A DNA stretch of 64,000 bases from CAVXSP01 sp963764505. Lineage in GTDB: Bacteria; Acidobacteriota; Vicinamibacteria; Vicinamibacterales; SCN-69-37. Positions 45,662-54,130 of this stretch are shown piece after piece (within the stretch, counting starts at the first letter, position 1; every line of letters begins with the position of its first letter). Position numbers and translations under genes: made by a program. The DNA lies in assembly GCA_963764505.1 (NCBI GenBank), contig CAVXSP010000001.1, forward strand, positions 3,782,001 to 3,846,000, written 5' to 3'. The notes under the pieces were generated by a model, which did not search any database, was not told the DNA's origin, and was given only the letters and a program-made list of their open reading frames with translations.

Positions 45662-46858
45662 TCAGAACTGCCAGCGCGTGTTCAGGTCGTAGTAGCGGCG
45701 GATCCGGCCGGCCAGGAAATCCCGGACGGAGGCCCGCATGGGATCGAGCACCGTCGCGCGTCCGTCGCTCCACTGCATCGGTCCGGCGTAGCCCATCCGG
45801 CTCGACACCGATCGGATGAACGCGCTCGCGTCGCTCAGCGGAAACGTGGCCACGTTCCGGTAGAAGTCGTCCCAGATGCCGTCCTGGAACAAGTACTGCT
45901 CCACGTTCGAGACGTAGAACGCGCTCACGACCTCGCCGTGCTCGCGGGCGTAGCGCCCGACGGCGCGCAGCGCCTTCGGCCCGGCGAAATTACCGACGAC
46001 CGGCACGAGCAGATTCTTCTCCTCGAACGCCTTCAGATACCGGAATGCCGCTTCGCTCGACAGATAGCTGCGGTTCTGGCCTTCCCAGTCCGTCTGCTCC
46101 ATGAGCTCCTCGTAGCTGGGGAAATTGCTCCAGAATCCGCCGCGGCGCCCGAACCCGCCGAAGCCGCGGTTCCCGTAGGCGCCCGGTACCGGCACGCTCA
46201 TCGTGTACCGAACGGCCGGTCCTTCCCAGAAGAACTGCCAGTAGATGCCCTCCAACTGCTGCAGGTCCTCCGCCGCGAGTCTGAATCCGTGACGCTGGAT
46301 CAGGTGCTGCTCGATCGCCCGCACGTTGTCCCGGTACAGGGCCTCGCTCGTGTCGACGCCCGCGAAGGCCGCGAACAGGGCCTCGGCGGACGCCTCCGGG
46401 CGAAGCCCGTCGGGCCGCTTCTTGGAGAAGAGCCGCGAGAGAAAGTCCGCCCGGTCGGACGACAGCTCGATCAGCGCCTTGTACATCAGGTGCTCGAGCA
46501 GATTGCCGCGCCGGATGTCGACGATGAACGCCATCTTCGGCTTCACGGCGAGAATGTAGGTGAAGTTCTGGTCTGGCGCCACGCCGACGTACACGCCGCC
46601 GTGCACGCGGCGTTCGAGCGCCGGCACCACGTACTGGAAGGTGTGTTCGTTCGAGACCAGATTTTCCGACCGGAACGAGCCGTTCGGCTCGGACATCTCC
46701 GAGATCAGATTCCAGAACTCGGCGTCGCTCAGCCGGGCCGGCAGCGGACCGGCCGCGCGCAGCGCCTGGATGGGTGCGCTCGGAGACCATTGCGGCGCGA
46801 AGGACAGCAGTCCGAGCCCGGCCGCGACCACGAGCGCCAGAACGAGCCGCCGGACCAT
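45662..46858 (-). CDS. Array paralogue 3, exported protein of unknown family
   Basis: A 398-aa protein with an N-terminal signal (VRRLVLALVVAAGLGLLSFAP). Family blocks: LPARLSDAEFWNLISEMSEPNGSFRSENLVSNE, GGVYVGVAPDQNFTYILAVKPKMAFIVDIRRGNLLEHLMYKALIELSSDRADFLSRLFSKKRPDGL, RHGFRLAAEDLQQLEGIYWQFFWEGPAVRYTM, FPSYEELMEQTDWEGQNRSYLSSEAAFRYLKAFEEKNLLVPVVGNFAGPKALRAVGRY and FYVSNVEQYLFQDGIWDDFYRNVATFPLSDASAFIRS. The end (RIRRYYDLNTRWQF) lacks the Gly-rich tail of copies 1 and 2. It ends 10 bp before the start of paralogue 4 in reverse order, so the copies are probably one transcript. Confidence 0.85.
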   Translation of the reverse strand: MVRRLVLALVVAAGLGLLSFAPQWSPSAPIQALRAAGPLPARLSDAEFWNLISEMSEPNGSFRSENLVSNEHTFQYVVPALERRVHGGVYVGVAPDQNFTYILAVKPKMAFIVDIRRGNLLEHLMYKALIELSSDRADFLSRLFSKKRPDGLRPEASAEALFAAFAGVDTSEALYRDNVRAIEQHLIQRHGFRLAAEDLQQLEGIYWQFFWEGPAVRYTMSVPVPGAYGNRGFGGFGRRGGFWSNFPSYEELMEQTDWEGQNRSYLSSEAAFRYLKAFEEKNLLVPVVGNFAGPKALRAVGRYAREHGEVVSAFYVSNVEQYLFQDGIWDDFYRNVATFPLSDASAFIRSVSSRMGYAGPMQWSDGRATVLDPMRASVRDFLAGRIRRYYDLNTRWQF

Positions 46859-46867
46859 CGGTCCCTC

Positions 46868-47974
46868 CTACCTGATCCCCCGGCCGCGCAGGTCGACGTA
46901 GCTCTGCACTTTCCCCTCGGACAGGTCGTGCAGCAGCCCTTTGATCGGGTCCAGCACTTCGAGGCCGCTGATGGATCGGATGAACACGCTCCCGTCATCG
47001 AGCGGGAGGCCGTTGAGATTGTCGTAGAAGCTGCGCCAGACATCGTTCTGGAAGAGGTACTGCTCCACGTTGGAGACGTAGAACGCGGCCACCGTCGTGC
47101 CCTGGTCGGTCAGGTAGCGGCCGACCGCGCGCAGGGCCTTGGGCCCGGCGAAGTCGCCGACGACGGGGATCACGAGGTTCCGCGTCTCGAGCTCCCTGAC
47201 CGTCCGGAAGGTCTCCTCGTTGGCCAGATAGCTGCGATTCTGCCCGTCGGCATCCGTGGCCATCTGCAGCTCTGCGTAACTCGGCATGTTCCCGAACCGG
47301 AACCGGCCGCGCCCGTTCGCGTTGCTGGACTGATAGGTGATGGCCGGGCCAAAGGCGCCGAACATCCCGAAGATGTGCTCGAGCTGCTCGAGGTCCTCGC
47401 CGCTCAGTCGGAAGCCGTGTTTCCTCACGAGCTGGTCCTCGATGGCGCGCAGCGTCTCCTTGTGCAGCGCCTCGCTGGCCGGCACGTCCGCGAATGCCGC
47501 GACGATATCGGTCGCGCCCGACATGCCGCCCAGCCCGTCGGGCCGCCGGCGCGAGAAGAGCCGCGAATAGAAGTCGGCGCGGTCCGCCGAGAGCTCGAAC
47601 AGCGCCTTGTACATCAAGTGCTCCAGCAGGTTCCCCCGCCGGATGTCGACGATGAATGCGATCTGGGGATCGAGCGCCGCGATGAACGTGAAGTTCTGAT
47701 CGGGCGCGACGCCGAGATAGGCGCCGCGGCCCCGCCTTTGCTGCAGCGCGGGAATCACGTGCTGGAACAGGCGCTCGTTCGAGATCAGATTGTCCGACTG
47801 GAAATAGCCGTTCGGCTCCGAGAACTCCGTCACCAGGCGCCAGAATTCCTGGTCGCTCAGGCGCGCCGGCAGGCCCGCCGGTGCTCCCGCGGCCAGCGGT
47901 GAAGACGCCGGGGCGATCGCCAGGACCAGGGCCAGCACGGCCGGGACCAGGCGGCGCTGCAGCACGCTGTGCAC
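46868..47974 (-). CDS. Array paralogue 4, exported protein of unknown family
   Basis: From the GTG at 47974 it encodes 368 residues. ATGs at 48025 and 48052 would lengthen the start and overlap paralogue 5. The signal peptide is LQRRLVPAVLALVLAIAPASSPLAAG. Blocks: LPARLSDQEFWRLVTEFSEPNGYFQSDNLISNE, GAYLGVAPDQNFTFIAALDPQIAFIVDIRRGNLLEHLMYKALFELSADRADFYSRLFSRRRPDGL, MPSYAELQMATDADGQNRSYLANEETFRTVRELETRNLVIPVVGDFAGPKALRAVGRY and FYVSNVEQYLFQNDVWRSFYDNLNGLPLDDGSVFIRS. It ends YVDLRGRGIR, like copies 3 and 5, which share a DxxKGxxxDLxEGKxxxYxD type tail. Confidence 0.85.
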   Translation of the reverse strand: MHSVLQRRLVPAVLALVLAIAPASSPLAAGAPAGLPARLSDQEFWRLVTEFSEPNGYFQSDNLISNERLFQHVIPALQQRRGRGAYLGVAPDQNFTFIAALDPQIAFIVDIRRGNLLEHLMYKALFELSADRADFYSRLFSRRRPDGLGGMSGATDIVAAFADVPASEALHKETLRAIEDQLVRKHGFRLSGEDLEQLEHIFGMFGAFGPAITYQSSNANGRGRFRFGNMPSYAELQMATDADGQNRSYLANEETFRTVRELETRNLVIPVVGDFAGPKALRAVGRYLTDQGTTVAAFYVSNVEQYLFQNDVWRSFYDNLNGLPLDDGSVFIRSISGLEVLDPIKGLLHDLSEGKVQSYVDLRGRGIR

Positions 47975-48002
47975 GGGCGATCGACACGCGCGCCCGAGCG
48001 GA

Positions 48003-49193
48003 CTACTTCGAGTGCGCGAGTACATCCCAGTATGTTCGAATCTTCCCGTCATTGAAGTCCTGGATCAAGGCCGTCATCGAATCGAGGAGCGTCGTCGAGC
48101 GCGACCCGGGCGCGCCCTGGCACCGGTCGAAACAGCTCCGGATGAACCGGCTGGAGGCGTCGAGCGGCAGTGCCGCCACGTTCCGGGCGAAGCGACCCCA
48201 GGCGCCACTCTGGAACAGGTAGTTCTCCACGTTCGACGTGTAGAACGCCCCGACGCGCGTGCCGTGCGCCTCGAGCCAGGCGCCGACGGCCCGCAGGGTC
48301 TTCGGCCCGGCGAAGTCGCCGACGAGCGGCACGAGCAGGTTGCGCTCCTCGAACGCCTTGAGCGCGCGAAAGCCCGCTTCCGACGACAGATAGCCGTGCA
48401 GGCGCCCGGCGGCGTCCGTCTCGCGCTGGAGCTCGGCGTAGGTCGGATACCGCATCCGCTGCGCGCGCGAGCTGTTGTAGGAGAGCGCCGGGCCCGCCGC
48501 GTGGAAGGCGGCGTAGACGTATTCGATCCCGCTGACGTCCTCGGGGCGCAGCGAGAACCCGTGGCGCTCCGTCAGCCAGCGGCCCATCGCTGCCAGTGTG
48601 CGGCGGTACAACGCCTCGTCGGGCGGCGCGGCCGCATAGGCGTCGAGCAGGGTGGCGACGTCGGTCCCGGGTCCGAGGCCGCTCGGCCGCGCGCGGGCGA
48701 ACAGGAGCGACAGAAACGCCGCGCGGTCCTCCGCCATCTCGACGAGGGCCTTGTACATCAGGTGCTCCTGCAGGTTGCCCCGCCGGATGTCCGGCACGAA
48801 GGCAATGGCCGGCCGCAGCGCGATGATGTAGGCGAAGTTCTGCTCCGGACCGACGCCAAGGTAGGCGAGACCCGGCGGCACGTCCTTCGCCAGTCGAGGA
48901 ATGACGTACTGGTACGTCGTCTCGTTCGAGAGCAGGTTGTCGGAATCGAAGTAGCCGTTCGGTTCGGAGAAGTCTTCGACGATCCGCCAGAACTCGCGGT
49001 CCGAGAGGCGACCGCCGAGCGCGACGGTCCCGCCAGCCGCAGCCGACGGGGACTGGCCCGGCGCGACGACCGGCGCCGGAGATCCGAAGCGGTCGTCCGC
49101 CTGACCGTTGACCAGCCGGCCGGGGGCGGCGAGCCAGATCGCCGCTCCCGCGCCCAGCGCGGCTCCAAGGAGGCGGACGCTGCGCAGGATCAT
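48003..49193 (-). CDS. Array paralogue 5, exported protein of unknown family
   Basis: A 396-aa protein with signal peptide ILRSVRLLGAALGAGAAIWLAAPG and a Pro/Ala/Gly spacer before GGRLSDREFWRIVEDFSEPNGYFDSDNLLSNE. Then come LAYLGVGPEQNFAYIIALRPAIAFVPDIRRGNLQEHLMYKALVEMAEDRAAFLSLLFARARPSGL, HGFSLRPEDVSGIEYVYAAFHAAGPALSYNSS, YPTYAELQRETDAAGRLHGYLSSEAGFRALKAFEERNLLVPLVGDFAGPKTLRAVGAWL and FYTSNVENYLFQSGAWGRFARNVAALPLDASSRFIRS. Two extra Cys (SCFDRCQG) precede the end. The acidic Asp of DIRR is kept though the preceding residue is Pro. Function unknown. Confidence 0.85.
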   Translation of the reverse strand: MILRSVRLLGAALGAGAAIWLAAPGRLVNGQADDRFGSPAPVVAPGQSPSAAAGGTVALGGRLSDREFWRIVEDFSEPNGYFDSDNLLSNETTYQYVIPRLAKDVPPGLAYLGVGPEQNFAYIIALRPAIAFVPDIRRGNLQEHLMYKALVEMAEDRAAFLSLLFARARPSGLGPGTDVATLLDAYAAAPPDEALYRRTLAAMGRWLTERHGFSLRPEDVSGIEYVYAAFHAAGPALSYNSSRAQRMRYPTYAELQRETDAAGRLHGYLSSEAGFRALKAFEERNLLVPLVGDFAGPKTLRAVGAWLEAHGTRVGAFYTSNVENYLFQSGAWGRFARNVAALPLDASSRFIRSCFDRCQGAPGSRSTTLLDSMTALIQDFNDGKIRTYWDVLAHSK

Positions 49194-49247
49194 GGCCCAG
49201 CGCCGGCTAACCCGCCGGACGTCCCTCGCGACGTGGCCCGGACGCCA

Positions 49248-50357
49248 TCATTGGCCGTTCGACGGGTGCGCGCCCGGACCGCAGTTCCTCGTCTCGTCCG
49301 GCATCGATCCGAGGAACGTCATCAGACCGCCACGCCCCCCGCCCTGCGACGTACGGATGAACGTGCTGGAGGCGTCGAGCGGCATCGTCGCCACGTTGGC
49401 GCAGAACGCGCCCATCAGGTTGTCCTGATACAGATACTGCTCGACGTTGGAGAGGTAGAACGCGGTCACGGTGGCCCCATGGTCCCGGATGTAGTTCCCG
49501 ACGGCGCGGAGCGCCTTCGATCCGCCGAAGTTGCCCACGACCGGCACGATCAGGTTCTTCTCCTCGAGCTCCTTCACCGCCCGGAAGTTCTCTTCGCTCG
49601 ACAGGAAGCTGCGCGTGGCGCCGCCGTTCTGCGTACCGTCGCTGGCTTCCATCAGGTCCGCGAAGCTGGCCATGTTCCCGCGATAGCTGCCGCCGTTCGA
49701 CGAGTTGTACGTGATGGACGGTCCCCACCAGTAGAAGTTGTGGTAGACGTAGTCGATTCCTTCGAGGTCTTCCTTCCCGAGCGGGAGCCGATGCTTGCGG
49801 GTCAGGACGTCGTACAAGGCGCGCAGGTTCGCCTGATACGCGTCCTCGCCGGCCGTCGGCGCGCGGGTCTCGTCCCAGTACGCCTGCTGGAGGTCGTGCG
49901 CCGATGTCCGCTCGCTCAGCCCGGCCGGGCGCTTCTTGGTGAACAGCCGCGACATGAAGTCAGCCCGATCGGTCGAGAGCTCGAAGAGCGCCTTGTACAT
50001 CAGATGCGTGTGGAGGTTCCCGCGACGGACGTCGGTGATGAAGACCATCTTCGGCTTCAGCGCCGCGATGTAGGTGAAGTTCTGCTCCGGGCCGACGCCG
50101 AGATAGACACCGCCCGGCCTGGTCCGGCCGAGGAGCTCCGGAATCACGGTCTGAAACCACTGCTCGTTCGACACCAGGTTGTCCGACCGGAAGTACCCGT
50201 TCTCCTCGGACAGGTCGCTGCTGAGCTGCCAGAAGCCCTGGTCGCTCAGACGTGTCGGCAGCGAGTCGGCGGAGGCGACGATGCGCCGCGCGGGCGAGAG
50301 CGCACCGAGACCAACGATCAGGAGGAGCGTGACGAACGTGCGGCGGCGGATGCGCAT
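49248..50357 (-). CDS. Array paralogue 6, exported protein of unknown family
   Basis: A 369-aa protein with signal peptide RIRRRTFVTLLLIVGLGALSPARRIVASA. Blocks: LPTRLSDQGFWQLSSDLSEENGYFRSDNLVSNEQWF (33-68), GGVYLGVGPEQNFTYIAALKPKMVFITDVRRGN (82-114), HLMYKALFELSTDRADFMSRLFTKKRPAGL, LPLGKEDLEGIDYVYHNFYWWGPSITYNSS, ASFADLMEASDGTQNGGATRSFLSSEENFRAVKELEEKNLIVPVVGNFGGSKALRAVGNYI and FYLSNVEQYLYQDNLMGAFCANVATMPLDASSTFIRT. It is the copy nearest the SpeE-like gene (79 bp gap) and probably the first of the array to be transcribed. The GxGP turn followed about 20 residues later by an acidic residue is Rossmann-like; this is an inference. Confidence 0.85.
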   Translation of the reverse strand: MRIRRRTFVTLLLIVGLGALSPARRIVASADSLPTRLSDQGFWQLSSDLSEENGYFRSDNLVSNEQWFQTVIPELLGRTRPGGVYLGVGPEQNFTYIAALKPKMVFITDVRRGNLHTHLMYKALFELSTDRADFMSRLFTKKRPAGLSERTSAHDLQQAYWDETRAPTAGEDAYQANLRALYDVLTRKHRLPLGKEDLEGIDYVYHNFYWWGPSITYNSSNGGSYRGNMASFADLMEASDGTQNGGATRSFLSSEENFRAVKELEEKNLIVPVVGNFGGSKALRAVGNYIRDHGATVTAFYLSNVEQYLYQDNLMGAFCANVATMPLDASSTFIRTSQGGGRGGLMTFLGSMPDETRNCGPGAHPSNGQ

Positions 50358-50436
50358 GGCGGAGAACCCCGGAAAAGGGACGCGGAGAGCGTCGACTGTC
50401 TAATCCTCGGCGGCCCCCGGTCCATTTGTATATCGG

Positions 50437-52878
50437 TTATCTCCCTTGTTGTCGCCGAATAGCATCCTGCAGGGCCTGCAGGGTCTCGGGTTTGCCGGTG
50501 AACAGGTTGTCCGGAAACCGGCCGGCATAGGTCACCAGGTCCTGATAGATCGGGTCGCTTTCATACAGGTTCAGCCCCATGCCGGCCAGATACTGCAACC
50601 GCAGGTTGCTGTCGCGGTTGATCAGCGCGTCCTTCAGGTACCCGCCCATGTCGGCCGGCTGGCCCGCATAGTTGGCGAACAGGTCGAGGGCCGAGCTGAT
50701 CCCGACCTCGGTCAGCGACCGCAGGACCTCCGCGTACTCGGGGCTGTGCAGCCGCGCTTCGATGCGGTCGACGTCGAACTTGACCGGCGCCTTCGGCCCG
50801 ACCAGGACCAGGTCGTAGCCGCGTCCGTTCTGCGTGTTCGCCAGGATGAAGCCGCCCGGAAACACCTTGAAGAACGTCGCGATCTCGCTCTTGACCGCCT
50901 CCGGGTTGCTCTCGTAGAGCTGGACGAAGAGCGTCACGAGTCCCCCGTCGGTGAGGCGCTCCTTGACGGCGGTGAAGAACTCCTCCGTGTAGAGGGCCGC
51001 CGCGCCCTTCACCCAGGGATCGAGCGGATCCGACGTCAGGGCATCGATCGGCTCCTTGTGCGTCAGGATGAAGTGGCGTGCGTCGTCGATGTGCACGTCG
51101 ACCTTCGGATTCTCGATGACGTTGAAGTTCTGCGGTCCGAAGTACTTGTCCACCGTCCACGGCACGAGCTTCTCGATCTCGGCAATCGTCTCGTGCTTGA
51201 GGCGCGGGTCGATCGAGACGGCGCCGGCGGTCACCCCCGCGCCGCAGCCGATGACGATGACCTTGTCGGGATGCTCGGACAGCAGCGTCGTCGTATGGCC
51301 GAGCATGCGCTGCAGGCGCATGTCCTGCGGCTCGCTCGACGCCTGCACCTTCCCGGCGTTGTGGTAGTTGCGCACGCCGCTCGACAGCTCCGAGACGGCG
51401 ACCGACGCGTTCATGCCCTCGCCGGAGTAGATGATGTTGCTCTGGCCGACCCAGGTCGCCGAATAGCGGCCGTAGGCGATGAGTAGCCCGGGCACGGGGT
51501 GAACGCTTCGCACGAAGAGTCCCGCCGCGCCGGTCGCCAGCACGAGGGCGATGACGCTCGCCCACTGGAACCTGGACGTGCCATCCTGACCGGCGGCCGC
51601 GGGCGCGAGCATCAGCAGGGCGCCGAGCACGGCCAGGACGATCAGCACCTGCTGCGCGTGCTGGCTGCCAATCCACCAGACGAGGAGCAGGCTCGCGACG
51701 AGCGACCCGGCGATGGCGCCCACCGTGTTCGCGGCGTACACGCCGCCGACCAGGCGCGCGGGATCCTGGCCGCGCCGCGCGACCGCAGCCAGCGCCAGCG
51801 GGAAGCTGGCGCCCCAGAGAATCGCCGCCGGCAGCACCACCCAGAGACAGCGGACGAAATCGAGCTGCAGATTCAGCCAGGGATCCGTCGAGATCGACGG
51901 ATTGATCGGCCAGTACGGCAGCGACTGGGTCAGCATGTACGCGGCCCAGGCCATCGCGCCGCACAGGCCCATCTGACACCAGCCGAGCGCCACGCGCGGA
52001 CGCGCCACGCCGCGCGCCATCGCGGCCCCGACGCTGCTGCCGATGCCCAGGCCGATCAGGAAGACCGCGAGAATCAGGGAAAACGTGTACGTCGTCGCGC
52101 CGAAGACGAGTGAGAGGATCCGGGTCCAGATCACTTCGGCCGCGAGCGCCGTGAGGCCGGACAGCGCGATCGTCACGTAGACCGCCGGCGCGCCCCCGAC
52201 CTTCACCGGCGCGGCGTCCTGATCCGACCGTCCCTCCTGAGGCGTCGCCCGCGCGATCGCGAGCCCGCCGAAGCCGACCAGCACGTTCAAGGCCAGCGCG
52301 GCCAATGTCGCGATCGTCACGTCGAACTGCCGGAGCAGATAGAAGCCGGCGAGCAGGCTCCCGAGAACGGCGCCGAAGATGTTGCCGCCGTAGAAGAAGC
52401 CGAGCCAGGACACGCCCCGCGGCGTCGTCTCGACCCAGCGCGACATCGCCGGCAGCGTCGCGCCCATCATCAGCGTCGGCGGCAGCAGACAGAGGCTGGC
52501 GACGAGACAGCGCAGGAAGAGGCTGACGCTCGATCCGCCCCACGTCGTGTAGACCAGCGTCACGAACGGCATCCCGAACAGAATCAGCAGTCCGAACACG
52601 CCGATCGCGAGCTCGAGGATGGCATACACGCGCAGGGGGTGATGCCGCCGGCCGATGAGCCGCGGCAGGAAGAGGCTGCCAAGGCACATTCCGCCCATGA
52701 ACGTGCCGAGCAGCACGCCGAGCGACACCGGCGAGACGCCGATCACGAGCTGCAGCAGCTGCAGCCAGACGATTTCGTATATCAGCGCCGCGCATCCGCT
52801 GCCGACGAACAGGAACAACAGCATCGGCAGATAGCGCTGTGCGGCGGATGACGACGGCTGATCGAGTGAGTCAGTCAT
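50437..52878 (-). CDS. Membrane-embedded spermidine-synthase-like protein
   Basis: An 813-aa fusion. Residues 15-460 hold about 13-14 membrane helices in two related halves (SGCAALIYEIVWLQLLQLVIG and SGLTALAAEVIWTRILSLVFG mark each start), as in the membrane spermidine synthases. The soluble C-terminal part is a SpeE-type Rossmann domain: VIGCGAG (542-548), a downstream acidic EIEKLV, IDDARHF (597-603) and SDPLDPW where spermidine synthases have D(S/T)TDP. Some SpeE catalytic residues may be missing, so aminopropyl transfer is not assured. It is divergent from the plus-strand dehydrogenase and precedes the paralogue array on the same strand. Confidence 0.88.
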   Translation of the reverse strand: MTDSLDQPSSSAAQRYLPMLLFLFVGSGCAALIYEIVWLQLLQLVIGVSPVSLGVLLGTFMGGMCLGSLFLPRLIGRRHHPLRVYAILELAIGVFGLLILFGMPFVTLVYTTWGGSSVSLFLRCLVASLCLLPPTLMMGATLPAMSRWVETTPRGVSWLGFFYGGNIFGAVLGSLLAGFYLLRQFDVTIATLAALALNVLVGFGGLAIARATPQEGRSDQDAAPVKVGGAPAVYVTIALSGLTALAAEVIWTRILSLVFGATTYTFSLILAVFLIGLGIGSSVGAAMARGVARPRVALGWCQMGLCGAMAWAAYMLTQSLPYWPINPSISTDPWLNLQLDFVRCLWVVLPAAILWGASFPLALAAVARRGQDPARLVGGVYAANTVGAIAGSLVASLLLVWWIGSQHAQQVLIVLAVLGALLMLAPAAAGQDGTSRFQWASVIALVLATGAAGLFVRSVHPVPGLLIAYGRYSATWVGQSNIIYSGEGMNASVAVSELSSGVRNYHNAGKVQASSEPQDMRLQRMLGHTTTLLSEHPDKVIVIGCGAGVTAGAVSIDPRLKHETIAEIEKLVPWTVDKYFGPQNFNVIENPKVDVHIDDARHFILTHKEPIDALTSDPLDPWVKGAAALYTEEFFTAVKERLTDGGLVTLFVQLYESNPEAVKSEIATFFKVFPGGFILANTQNGRGYDLVLVGPKAPVKFDVDRIEARLHSPEYAEVLRSLTEVGISSALDLFANYAGQPADMGGYLKDALINRDSNLRLQYLAGMGLNLYESDPIYQDLVTYAGRFPDNLFTGKPETLQALQDAIRRQQGR

Positions 52879-52906
52879 AAGGAAATGCGGATGCTAACAC
52901 GAGGAC

Positions 52907-52921
52907 AACACGTGTCGTGTT
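52907..52921. promoter_or_regulatory. Perfect 6+6 inverted repeat in a divergent promoter region
   Basis: AACACG-TGT-CGTGTT, 29 bp upstream of the SpeE-like ATG. The size and symmetry suit a dimeric regulator. The gap 52879-53140 also has a GGTTCCGA-type repeat (52968-52997) and an AT-rich TTATATATACA patch at 53042-53052, which may be a -10 region for the plus-strand gene. Confidence 0.35.
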
Positions 52922-52967
52922 CCAGGCGTTTCGGTGGAGGTTTCGAAGTCTTGACTTCCGGGGTTCC

Positions 52968-52997
52968 GGGAATCCGGGGTTCCGAGGTTCTCGTGAG
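52968..52997. repeat. GGTTCCGA-family repeat
   Basis: Near-tandem GGTTCCGGGAATCCGGGGTT followed by CCGAGGTTC, self-complementary in part. Same word family as 37728-37770. Confidence 0.6.
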
Positions 52998-53140
52998 ATT
53001 GAGACGTCCGCGCTGCTCGGCCCCGAGCGCGCGCTGCGCACATTATATATACAGGTCCGGGGGCGCCGTGCGGGCGTGCGCGCCGCCGTTTCTCGCCGGC
53101 CAGCGACGTGGAACGCGAGTCGGAATACACTACCCCTGGC

Positions 53141-54061
53141 ATGTCTACACCGATCACACGCGTAGGACTCGTCGGGCTCGGCATCATGGGCAAGCCGATG
53201 GCCCGGAATCTCCTGAGGGCAGGCTTCGAAGTCACCGTGCACAGCCGCACCCAATCGCGGGTGGACGAACTGGTGCAGGCCGGGGCACGCGCCGGCGCCG
53301 GCCCGGCCGACGTAGCGGCCCGCTCCGAGCTGGTCGTCACGATCGTGCCCGACTCGAGCGACGTCGAACAGGTGGCGACCGGCCCCGGGGGCGTGCTCGA
53401 AAGCGCGCGGTCCGGACTGATCGTCGCGGACATGTCCACGATTTCGCCCGCGGTCACCAGAACGCTCGCGGCGCGAGCCGCATCCGCCGGCACTTCATGG
53501 CTCGACGCCCCCGTATCCGGCGGCGAAGCCGGCGCCATCGCCGGCACGCTGACGATCATGGTCGGCGGCGACGCGGCGACGTTCGAGCGGGCGCTGCCGG
53601 TCTTCCAGGCGATGGGCAAACGCGTGACCCACATCGGCCCGTCGGGCCACGGACAGCTCGCGAAACTGTGCAACCAGATTCTCGTGGCCATCAACCTGCT
53701 CGGCGCGAGCGAAGCGCTGGTCTTCGCCGCCAAGGCCGGACTCGACCTGGACAAAGTCCACGGCGCCCTCTCCGGGGGCGCGGCCAACAGCTGGGCATTC
53801 GAGCACCTCGGCCGCAAGATGCTCAACCGCGACCTCAAGCCGGCGTTCAAGGTCGCCCTGCAACAGAAGGATCTGCGGCTGGTCAGCGAGGCGGCGCGCG
53901 AGATCTGCGCCCCCGTCATCGGCGCCGACCTCGTCCAGCAGCTGCTCCGCGTGCTCGAAGCGCAGGGGCGCGGGGAAGACGGCACTCAGGCGCTCGTGAC
54001 CGTGCTCGAATCGCTGGCGGGCACCAAGGTGGAGAGCGCGTCGGCAGAACGCCGGGCCTGA
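53141..54061 (+). CDS. NAD(P)-dependent beta-hydroxyacid dehydrogenase (3-hydroxyisobutyrate / tartronate-semialdehyde reductase family)
   Basis: A 306-aa protein. The Rossmann start GLVGLGIMGKPMARNLLRAGFEVTVHSRT binds the cofactor, with HSRT favouring NADP. The substrate motif DAPVSGGEAGAIAGTLTIMVGGD and the catalytic lysine block GPSGHGQLAKLCNQILVA are complete. The C-terminal helical domain ends KDLRLVSEAAREICAPVIGADLVQQLL. The exact substrate (3-hydroxyisobutyrate, tartronate semialdehyde or glyoxylate-type) cannot be told. ATG at 53141 follows the AT-rich patch. Confidence 0.92.
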   Translation: MSTPITRVGLVGLGIMGKPMARNLLRAGFEVTVHSRTQSRVDELVQAGARAGAGPADVAARSELVVTIVPDSSDVEQVATGPGGVLESARSGLIVADMSTISPAVTRTLAARAASAGTSWLDAPVSGGEAGAIAGTLTIMVGGDAATFERALPVFQAMGKRVTHIGPSGHGQLAKLCNQILVAINLLGASEALVFAAKAGLDLDKVHGALSGGAANSWAFEHLGRKMLNRDLKPAFKVALQQKDLRLVSEAAREICAPVIGADLVQQLLRVLEAQGRGEDGTQALVTVLESLAGTKVESASAERRA

Positions 54062-54130
54062 CGCCCGGCGTCTGCTGACTGGCCGGAGCGTCAGGCCCGG
54101 GCGGTCGGCGTCCGGCCCTCGGCCCGGGGT

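Noticed and set aside
43781..47902. A 1373-codon open frame on the plus strand
   Set aside because: It runs through the GT-C-like gene in another frame and is antisense to two array paralogues. The translation is Arg/Pro/Gly-rich with no family features, a usual by-product of high GC.
41542..50357. The array as periplasmic SAM-dependent methyltransferases
   Set aside because: The GVGPEQ turn is suggestive, but signal peptides argue against a SAM pool and no further methyltransferase motif is clear. The family is left unassigned.
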